Of a DNA stretch of 64,000 nucleotides, positions 58,121-64,000 are shown one piece after another. The notes beneath the pieces were generated by a model. That model saw nothing but the letters and a program-made list of their open reading frames with translations. It was not told where the DNA came from and ran no database searches. The stretch lies in contig NZ_LT629711.1 of NCBI RefSeq assembly GCF_900104525.1, positions 1,302,001-1,366,000 on the forward strand, written 5' to 3'. Origin of the DNA: Pedococcus dokdonensis (GTDB lineage Bacteria > Actinomycetota > Actinomycetes > Actinomycetales > Dermatophilaceae). Position numbers and translations under genes: made by a program. Numbering within the stretch: the first letter of the stretch is position 1; each line of letters opens with the position of its first letter.

Positions 58121-59112
58121 TCAGCGCGGTGGCTGGGCCTGAGCGGCCCGGGCGGCGTCCTCGCGGCGGGCCTCACCACGCCAGCCGTGGATCGACAGGT
58201 CGAACTTGGCGACCAGCCGGTCGGTGAACGGCGAGGTGCTCAGCCGGGCCAACCGCACCGGGGTCTGCGATCGCACCACCTCGATCCGCGCTCCCGGCGG
58301 CAGGTCCACGGCCCGGCGCCCGTCGCACCACAGCGCACCGGTGCCGAGGGTGTTGGGCACGACCTCCAGGGCCAGGTGCGAGCTGGGGCCGAGCACCAGC
58401 GCCCGGGCGAACAACGCGTGCGCGCTGATCGGCACCAGCAGCAGTGCCTCGACATCGGGCCACACCACCGGCCCCCGGCCGAGAACGCGTATGCGGTCGA
58501 GCCGGTCGGGGTGGCCACGACGACACCGTCGCAGCCCCACGTGGTCAACGGTCGGCCGTCGATCTCGGCGACGACCTCGAGCATGCGTTCGCGGTTGGCC
58601 TTCTCGACCGTGACCTCGTTGAGCGCCCAGCTCGTGTAGACCGGTTCGCCGTCGACGTGGGCGGTGACCTCGAGCGTCATCCGCTCCTCGACCGAGTAGG
58701 ACTTCGCGACGATGTGCTCCACGGTGGCGTCGATGTCCTCGCGCTCGGCCTCGGCGAGAAACCCCACGTGACCGAGGTTGACGCCGAGCAGTGGGGCGCC
58801 GGTGCCGCGGGACACCTCCGCGCCGCGCAGGATGGTCCCGTCGCCGCCGAGGACGCAGACCAGCTCGCACCCCTCGGCGGCGGCCTCGCCGTCGTCGACC
58901 AGGGTCACGCCGGGGTGCTGGGCGAGGTTGACGGCGGTGGCCTCGTCACGCTGCACGACCACCTCGATGCCGGCCGCCCCCAGGCGCTCGACCACGGCGA
59001 CCGCCAGGTCCTGCGCCTCCTGGCGGCGCGGGTGCGCCACGAGCAGGATCCGGCGACCCGACTCGGCGGATCCAGGGCTCACGGTGCCTTGGCTCTCGGT
59101 GCCTTGGCTCAC
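58121..59112 (-). CDS. nadK: NAD kinase, reading frame interrupted by a one-base frameshift
   Basis: Two overlapping frames together give a full NAD kinase. The first part, from GTG at 59110-59112 (GGGGAG six bases upstream), has ILLVAHPRRQEAQDLA, the catalytic CVLGGDGTILRGAEV, GVNLGHVGFLAEAE and ATPTGSTAYAFSAGG. Right after that Gly pair it leaves the family pattern. The expected continuation PVVWPDVEALLLVPISAHAL and the C-terminus to the TGA at 58121 are in another frame. The shift maps to a run of five C (58472-58476); six would restore the gene. NAD kinase makes NADP and is essential in bacteria, so a sequencing or assembly error is the likeliest cause. Neighbours are tlyA and recN, the usual order. 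Confidence 0.88.
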
Positions 59113-59172
59113 GATGCACTCCCCACGTCTGCTGTCCCTTCGAGGTCGGTCACGAGGTGGCTGCGGAGGGCC

Positions 59173-59979
59173 TCACGGGGCGGTGACCTCGTCCGCGGCC
59201 TTCACCAGAGCCTCCCATCCCATCGCCCCGGCGTCGCGGGGGGCCAGCCACAGCAGGTACTCGGCGTTGCCCTCGCCGCCCTCGATCGGGCTCCGGGCCA
59301 GGCCGCGCGGGTGCAGGCCGGCCTCGCCGGCCGCGCGGGCGACCTCGGTCACGGCCCAGGCGCGATCGCCCTGCGTGCGGACGATGCCGCCCTTGCCCAG
59401 ACGTGTCCGGCCCACCTCGAACTGCGGCTTGACCAGCACCACGGCGTCGCCGTCGTCGCGCACGAGGCCACGCAGCTCCACCAGCACCAGGGTCAGCGAG
59501 ATGAAGCTGAGGTCGGCGACGAGCAGGTCGACTGGTCCGCCGATGTCCTCGGCGGCGAGGTCACGCACCGTCGTGCGGGACCGGTCACTGACCCGCGGGT
59601 CCGCCGCCAGCTCGGGCACGAGCTGCCCGTGGCCGACGTCGAGGGCGACGACGTGAGCCGCGCCGTGGTGCAGCAGCACCTGGGTGAAACCGCCGGTCGA
59701 GGCGCCCACGTCGAGGCAGCGACGGCCCTTCACCTGGAGGCCGAGGGGCCCGAACACCTCCAGCGCCCCCACGAGCTTGTATGCCGCGCGGCTCACCCAC
59801 CGTGGTCCCTCCGCACGCACCTCGACGTGCTGCTCGGCGGTGACCGGCGTGGACACCTTGCCAGCGGGCCGGCCGTCGATGCTGACGTCGCCGGCCTCGA
59901 CCAGCGACCGGGCCTGACCCCTCGACCGGGCCAGTCCTCGACGGACCAGCTCGACGTCGAGCCGGACGGAGTCGCTCAC
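59173..59979 (-). CDS. tlyA: TlyA-family rRNA 2'-O-methyltransferase
   Basis: A 268-residue protein from GTG at 59977-59979, overlapping the upstream small gene stop as GTGA. An N-terminal S4 RNA-binding domain (VRLDVELVRRGLARSRGQARSL) is followed by an FtsJ-like methyltransferase with CLDVGASTGGFTQVLL, VALDVGHGQLV, VADLSFISLTLVL and VLVKPQFEVGR. In mycobacteria TlyA methylates C1409 of 16S and C1920 of 23S rRNA, which makes the ribosome sensitive to capreomycin. Position before nadK is conserved. About 60 nt separate it from nadK. Confidence 0.94.
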   Translation of the reverse strand: MSDSVRLDVELVRRGLARSRGQARSLVEAGDVSIDGRPAGKVSTPVTAEQHVEVRAEGPRWVSRAAYKLVGALEVFGPLGLQVKGRRCLDVGASTGGFTQVLLHHGAAHVVALDVGHGQLVPELAADPRVSDRSRTTVRDLAAEDIGGPVDLLVADLSFISLTLVLVELRGLVRDDGDAVVLVKPQFEVGRTRLGKGGIVRTQGDRAWAVTEVARAAGEAGLHPRGLARSPIEGGEGNAEYLLWLAPRDAGAMGWEALVKAADEVTAP

Positions 59980-60278
59980 TCGCCGCCGAGGTCGGACAGT
60001 CGCGCCTGCAGGGTCTGCTGAACCCGTTGGCCCGCGTCGATCTGGGCGTCGAGGTCGTCGGCCGGGGCGTCCTTCAGGTCCTGCAGGGCAGCGTCGATGA
60101 CGATGTCGCCGGTGGCGTGGTCGCCGAGCCCGGTGCCCCGCTCCGCGCCGAGCGACTCGGCCCGGTCCGCCGGGTTCTCCTGGTGCGAAGCGTGCGCAAC
60201 GGCAGCGCCTGCCCCCGCGGTCGGGGTGGGGTCCTCCGCCCCGGCCATCTCGTCGTGCTGGTCGTGCTGCTGAGTCAC
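59976..60278 (-). CDS. Small acidic protein upstream of tlyA (Rv1693-like position)
   Basis: A 100-residue acidic protein from GTG at 60276-60278. The N-terminal half is low in complexity. The C-terminal 40 residues (GDIVIDAALQDLKDAPADDL, then DAQIDAGQRVQQTLQARL) look like two helices. Such a small gene between the HAD phosphatase and tlyA occurs in M. tuberculosis (Rv1693) and other actinobacteria; its function is unknown. It overlaps both neighbours by 4 nt (GTGA), so it is translated as part of a chain. Confidence 0.7.
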   Translation of the reverse strand: MTQQHDQHDEMAGAEDPTPTAGAGAAVAHASHQENPADRAESLGAERGTGLGDHATGDIVIDAALQDLKDAPADDLDAQIDAGQRVQQTLQARLSDLGGE

Positions 60279-61042
60279 TCTGCTGCCTTCTTCGTGGTGG
60301 TCTTCTTCGCGGCGGTCTTCCTCGCCGGAGCCGCCTTCTTCGCGGTCGCCTTCTTCGCGGCGGTCTTCCTCGCCGGAGCCGCCTTCTTCGCGGTCGCCTC
60401 CTTCGCGGTCGCCTCCTTCGCGGTCGTCTTCCTCGCTGGAGCCGCCTTCTTCGCGGTCGCCTTCTTCGCCGGAGCCGCCTTCTTCGCGGTCGCCTTCTTC
60501 GCCGGGGCCGCCTTCGTGGCGGTCCGCTTGGTGGTGGTCGTCTTGCTGGTGGTCTGCTTCTGTGCCGGCGCAGCACCGTCGGCCGCAGGCGGAACCGCGG
60601 CCGTCGGCGCCGAGGCGACCGGACGCACGGCAGTGCTGACCGCGCCCGAGCCGACGACCGAACGTCCGATCGAGGTGCGCGACGCACCGGCGACCGCTGA
60701 CGCACCGGTGGCCACGAGCAGGGCGCGCAGCTCGGCGATCTCCTTGGTGACCGCGGTGAGCGCGGTGCGGGCCGCGTCGACGTCGGCGACCCGTGCGACG
60801 TCGGCCTTCTTGAGCGCGGACTCGACCTCGCTCTGGATCAGGCTGAGCAGGTTGGCGCGGTTGGCCCGAGCTGCTTCGAGGAGCTGGTCGGCGAGCGTCG
60901 AGGCCTGCACGGCGCGACGGGTCACCTCGTCGGCGCCGGGCAGGGCCAGCAGGCCCTGCGCCGCGTCCATCGCCTTGGCCTTGGTCATCTCGCCCAGCCC
61001 GCTGGCGAGCTGGACATAGCTGCGCACGGATTCGAAAGCCAC
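60275..61042 (-). CDS. Phasin-like protein with histone-H1-like Lys/Ala-rich tail
   Basis: A 255-residue protein from GTG at 61040-61042 with a strong GAGGAGG seven bases upstream. Residues 1-110 are helical (ESVRSYVQLASGLGEMTKAK, then AELRALLVATG), similar in type to phasin or polyhydroxyalkanoate-associated helices. A Pro/Ala linker leads to about 100 residues of repeated Ala-Lys-Lys-Ala, Ala-Pro-Ala-(K/R)-Lys and Thr-Ala-Lys units, as in bacterial histone H1-like and HU-tail proteins. The tail would bind DNA or RNA non-specifically. The DNA of the tail is itself repetitive (60290-60520), so its length may vary between strains. It is an insertion compared with the mycobacterial gene order. 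Confidence 0.8.
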   Translation of the reverse strand: MAFESVRSYVQLASGLGEMTKAKAMDAAQGLLALPGADEVTRRAVQASTLADQLLEAARANRANLLSLIQSEVESALKKADVARVADVDAARTALTAVTKEIAELRALLVATGASAVAGASRTSIGRSVVGSGAVSTAVRPVASAPTAAVPPAADGAAPAQKQTTSKTTTTKRTATKAAPAKKATAKKAAPAKKATAKKAAPARKTTAKEATAKEATAKKAAPARKTAAKKATAKKAAPARKTAAKKTTTKKAAE

Positions 61043-61091
61043 GGTAGGTCCTCCTCGGTGGAGCGTCCGGGTGTCGCTCGCGTGCCTCACG

Positions 61092-62117
61092 CTACTGCCA
61101 AGCGTCGATCTCGGCGACGAGCCGGCGCACCGTCTGTTCGTCGAGGTCGCCGAGGTCGAGTCCTTCGTGCAGGCACGCAATGCCGGCGCGGGCCGCCTCG
61201 ATCGAAGTGCCCCGGGTTGCCACCTCCCAGGCGCCCTCGACCACCCTGCGCCGGTCGCCACCGCAGACCCACCACGCGTAGTCGGTCTCGGCGGGGGCGT
61301 ACTCGGTGGTCAGCGACCGGAGGTCCTCCAGCAGGTACGTCGGCCGCAGGGCCGCAGGAGCGCCCGCCAGGGTGCTGACCGAGTCGATGCCGGTCAGCAC
61401 GAGGGCCGAGTCCATGCCAGCCGCGACGGCCCCGGCGATGTCGGTGTCGAGCCGGTCACCCACGGCCAGCAGCCGGCTGGGCTGCTGCTCCAGCCGCGCG
61501 GCGCACAGCTCGTACAACGGGGCGTAGGGCTTTCCCACCACCCGCGGCGACTGCCCCGATGCACGCTGCACCGCTGCCACCAAGGTGCCGTTCCCGGGCG
61601 CGGTGCCCCGATGGGTCGGCAGGGTGCCATCAGTGTTGGTGGCCACCCAGACCGCCCCGCCGGCGACCGCGTACGCCGCTTCGGCGAGGTCCGCGGCGGT
61701 GACGGTCGCGCCATACCCCTGGAGCACACCGGCGACCGGACGCTCCGGCGACTCCCGAGTCTGTTCGGGGCCGACCACCTCGAGGCCCTGGTGCTGCAAC
61801 GCTTCCCGCACCCCCACGCCCCCGATGGCGAGGACCGGGGCTCCTGGCGGCAGGAGCTCCACCAGGGCGGCCGCCCCGGCCTGCGAGCTCGTGGCCACGT
61901 CACGCGCTCGCACGTGCAGACCCAGGTCGGTCAGGTGACCGGCCACCTCGTCCGGGGTGCGCGAAGCATTGTTTGTGGCGTAGACGATCGGGATGCTCAG
62001 TGCGGTCAGCGCTGCAACCGCATGGTCCACCGCGTCAGGGCCGCGATAGACCACCCCGTCGAGATCACAGACGACCGCGGCATATCCGTCGGCCAGGCCA
62101 CCGCTACTCGCGGCCAT
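61092..62117 (-). CDS. HAD-IIA family phosphatase (NagD-like)
   Basis: A 341-residue protein from ATG at 62115-62117. It has the HAD nucleophile motif VCDLDGVVYRG, motif II in YATNNASRTP, the lysine in GKPYAPLYEL and motif III in AVGDRLDTDIAGAVAAGM. A class IIA cap domain sits between motifs II and III. Relatives dephosphorylate nucleotides, 4-nitrophenyl phosphate or phosphoglycolate; the substrate is not predictable. It overlaps the TPR-protein gene by 14 nt and matches Rv1692 in position. An extra C-terminal segment of about 65 residues follows the usual HAD end. Confidence 0.92.
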   Translation of the reverse strand: MAASSGGLADGYAAVVCDLDGVVYRGPDAVDHAVAALTALSIPIVYATNNASRTPDEVAGHLTDLGLHVRARDVATSSQAGAAALVELLPPGAPVLAIGGVGVREALQHQGLEVVGPEQTRESPERPVAGVLQGYGATVTAADLAEAAYAVAGGAVWVATNTDGTLPTHRGTAPGNGTLVAAVQRASGQSPRVVGKPYAPLYELCAARLEQQPSRLLAVGDRLDTDIAGAVAAGMDSALVLTGIDSVSTLAGAPAALRPTYLLEDLRSLTTEYAPAETDYAWWVCGGDRRRVVEGAWEVATRGTSIEAARAGIACLHEGLDLGDLDEQTVRRLVAEIDAWQ

Positions 62118-63096
62118 AGCCTCCGGGCTCCCTGCGCCCGAGCACGTCGTCCTCGTCCTCCTCCTCACCGTCGAGCAGGTCCGTCATGACCACCCCGTCC
62201 AGCTCGGCGAGCCGCTCGGCGGCATCGGTCTCCAGCTCGTCGTCGGCGTCCGCAGCACGGGCGAACCAGTCACGCGCGTCACCGGTCCGGCCGAGCGCGA
62301 GCAGCGCCTCGGCGTACGCGTACGAGAGTCGAGCCGTCCACGGCTTGCGCGCCGAGCCCTTGAGCTGGGCGATCTCGAGAGCCTGCTGCGACGCCTCGAG
62401 CTGACCGAGGTCACGACGGATGCCGGAGATCACGATGGCGAGCTCGACCCGGTCCTCGACGGCCAGGGTCCGGGCCTCCGGTGAGGTGGCCAGCTCGAGC
62501 GCGCGCTCGGGACGGCCGAGGCCACGCTCGCAGTCGACCATCAGCGCGAGCAGGTGCGAGGAACCGCTCAACCGTCGCGCGGTCCGGAACTCGCTCAGCG
62601 CCCGGGCCCACTCCCCCTTGCGGTAGGCCACCAGCCCGAGGGCCTCGCGCGCCGCCGGCACCCGCCCTGCGCGTCGGACCGCGGTCTCCGCGTGCGCCTC
62701 AGCACCCTCGAAGTCGTCCACCTCAAGGAGCGCGGCCACCATCACGAGGTGCTGCGCGACTCCCTCGGCGTTCTCCTTGCTGAGGGTGCGCAGCTGCTGG
62801 TGCACCGATCGGTCCAGCTCCTTGCCCGTCACGCCCTCGGCGATCCGGGGCTCGGGGAGCTTCGGCTTCTTGGGCGCCAGGCGCGGACCAGCCCCACGGC
62901 TGTCACCGGTGCCCTGAGCTGCTCCGTCGCGCCGGTCGGAGCGTCCAGCTCCACCCCGGGTGGAGTCCCCCCGGTCAGGGCGACCGCGACCGCCGGCACC
63001 CCGCGGGCCACCCGGACGTCCGCCGCCCGCGGATAGGCCTCCGCCCGACGAGGGTCGACGGTTCTGGCCACCTCGGCCTGGCTGGTTCTCCGGCAC
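62104..63096 (-). CDS. Tetratricopeptide-repeat protein (Rv1691-like)
   Basis: A 330-residue protein from GTG at 63094-63096 with GAGGAG five bases upstream. Residues 1-75 are Gly/Arg-rich and disordered (SAGGGRPGGPRGAGGRGRPD), an RNA-binding-like stretch. From about 90 the protein is helical with TPR-like repeats: VMVAALLEVDDFEGAEAHAE, ALGLVAYRKGEWARALSEF and AYAEALLALGRTGDARDWFA. It ends in an acidic tail. It is the positional equivalent of Rv1691; function unknown. The proximal gene of the block, it probably drives HAD-H1-like-tlyA-nadK transcription. Confidence 0.85.
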   Translation of the reverse strand: MPENQPGRGGQNRRPSSGGGLSAGGGRPGGPRGAGGRGRPDRGDSTRGGAGRSDRRDGAAQGTGDSRGAGPRLAPKKPKLPEPRIAEGVTGKELDRSVHQQLRTLSKENAEGVAQHLVMVAALLEVDDFEGAEAHAETAVRRAGRVPAAREALGLVAYRKGEWARALSEFRTARRLSGSSHLLALMVDCERGLGRPERALELATSPEARTLAVEDRVELAIVISGIRRDLGQLEASQQALEIAQLKGSARKPWTARLSYAYAEALLALGRTGDARDWFARAADADDELETDAAERLAELDGVVMTDLLDGEEEDEDDVLGRREPGGYGRE

Positions 63097-63127
63097 GTTC
63101 GCTCCTCGCTGTGCAGTATTCGGCAGC

Positions 63128-63133
63128 AGTCTA
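63128..63133 (-). promoter_or_regulatory. Possible -10 of the TPR-tlyA-nadK operon
   Basis: TAGACT on the minus strand lies 32 nt before the TPR-protein start. A weak GTGTCC is about 17 nt further upstream. The element sits between the rRNA terminator/20-nt array and the gene, the only place a promoter for this block could be. Confidence 0.35.
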
Positions 63134-63180
63134 TGGCTGCTGGGCAGTGCGGGACACGGCGGCCTGCTGACCGCCGCCCC

Positions 63181-63260
63181 GCAGGGGGAATGCACGCCCC
63201 GCACGGGGAATGCACGCCCCGCCGCGGGAATGCACATCCCGCCGCGGGAATGCAAAAGGG
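63181..63260. repeat. Four 20-nt tandem repeats beside the rRNA terminator
   Basis: Units begin at 63181, 63201, 63221 and 63241. All contain GGGAATGCA at the same offset, flanked by GC(A/C)(G/C) and CCCC or CCC. Units 1 and 2 differ by one base; units 3 and 4 are more diverged, and the last runs into the terminator stem. No spacer sequences separate them, so this is not CRISPR. Confidence 0.85.
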
Positions 63261-63285
63261 CCACCCCTGATGGGATGGCCCTTTT
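63254..63285 (-). terminator. rRNA operon terminator
   Basis: AAAAGGGCCA (63254-63263) pairs with TGGCCCTTTT (63276-63285), with further pairing of CCC and GGG toward the loop. On the minus strand, the direction of the rRNA genes, the stem ends in TTTT. It begins 9 nt after the 5S 3' end. The A/T flanks make it usable from both sides. Confidence 0.85.
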
Positions 63286-63293
63286 GAAAGTAT

Positions 63294-63412
63294 GTCCGGC
63301 TGCGTCCTACTCTCCCACACCGTCACCAGTGCAGTACCATCGGCGCTGAAGGGCTTAGCTTCCGGGTTCGGAATGGAGCCGGGCGTTTCCCCTTCGCTAT
63401 GACAGCCGAAAC
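63294..63412 (-). rRNA. rrf: 5S ribosomal RNA
   Basis: About 119 nt. On the minus strand it begins GTTTCGGCTGTCATAGCG and ends GACGCAGCCGGAC. Internal hallmarks are AGGGGAAACGCCCGG, CCGAACCCGGAAGCTAAG and the terminal stem partners. It closely resembles Micrococcus and other actinobacterial 5S rRNA. It lies 72 nt downstream of the 23S gene and just upstream of the terminator. The ends are placed by analogy and may move by one or two bases. Confidence 0.95.
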
Positions 63413-63484
63413 TCTATGGAGATTTCAATCGGATTCCCGACCGTATCTCGGGAACCACACAGTGGACGCGTAGCATCTTTGTAG

Positions 63485-64000
<516 letters not shown>

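Noticed and set aside
58472..58476. Programmed -1 ribosomal frameshift in nadK
   Set aside because: The site reads C-GGG-GGC, not a canonical X-XXY-YYZ heptamer. No following pseudoknot was evident, and NAD kinases are not known to use recoding.
63181..63260. CRISPR or a short protein gene across the 20-nt repeats
   Set aside because: No spacers exist between units, and the open frames through the array are low-complexity read-through of the repeat with no start context.

Overview
This is a gene-dense, high-G+C chromosomal segment from an actinobacterium, most likely a member of the Intrasporangiaceae or a close relative in the Micrococcales. The evidence is pervasive G/C third positions, many GTG starts, ATGA/GTGA junctions between genes, actinobacterial signature proteins (integration host factor mIHF, SteA, the MctB/SteB-type protein, an ATPase-degenerate PriA, EF-P with a PGKGP loop) and gene orders that match Streptomyces and Mycobacterium. 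The exact genus is my inference. No prophage, integrase, insertion sequence, CRISPR array or tRNA gene was seen, and no stretch over 300 bases lacks a gene.

Layout. 1-9.4 kb (minus): a flavin-dependent oxidoreductase fragment, then the housekeeping block mihF-gmk-rpoZ-coaBC-metK-priA-def-fmt-rsmB. 9.5-20.5 kb (minus): a complete UMP biosynthesis operon, pyrR-pyrB-pyrC-membrane protein-carA-carB-pyrK-pyrD-pyrF, with every junction overlapping by 1-4 nt. Its leader can fold into a PyrR-binding hairpin that buries the pyrR ribosome-binding site. 20.7-21.7 kb (plus): a WXG100 domain fused to a probable cell-wall hydrolase. 21.8-22.8 kb: efp-nusB. 22.9-25.9 kb: an aldo/keto reductase, a secreted intradiol-dioxygenase-like lipoprotein and a ketopantoate-reductase-like protein. 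25.9-37.4 kb (minus): rarA, two small membrane-associated proteins, alaS-ruvX-mltG-aroE-prepilin peptidase-aroC-aroK-aroB, the common actinobacterial alanyl-tRNA/shikimate cluster. 37.4-44.7 kb: an accessory stretch on both strands (MMPL transporter plus GNAT, alpha/beta hydrolase, AraC-VOC pair, two unknown proteins). 44.7-47.8 kb: aspS, a YchJ-like protein and a double-VOC protein.

47.8-63.1 kb (minus) follows the Mycobacterium tuberculosis order Rv1691-Rv1700: TPR protein, HAD phosphatase, small protein, tlyA, nadK, recN, steA, mctB/steB, pyrG, NUDIX hydrolase. Two insertions distinguish it. One is a Lys/Ala-tailed histone-H1-like protein before tlyA. The other is a lipid-linked-glycan trio (MraY/WecA-like transferase, MurJ-like flippase, GT4 glycosyltransferase) between mctB and pyrG. 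The window ends with the 3' part of a 23S rRNA gene and a 5S rRNA gene on the minus strand, closed by a hairpin terminator.

Most notable non-gene signals: the PyrR hairpin; four exact-length 42-nt tandem hairpin repeats before recN; two intergenic palindromes 20 kb apart that share one stem sequence; a 20-nt tandem array next to the rRNA terminator; an A/T-containing word, GGCATACC/GGTATGCC, scattered through the whole window in all reading frames; and a one-base frameshift in nadK inside a run of five C, probably a sequencing error.
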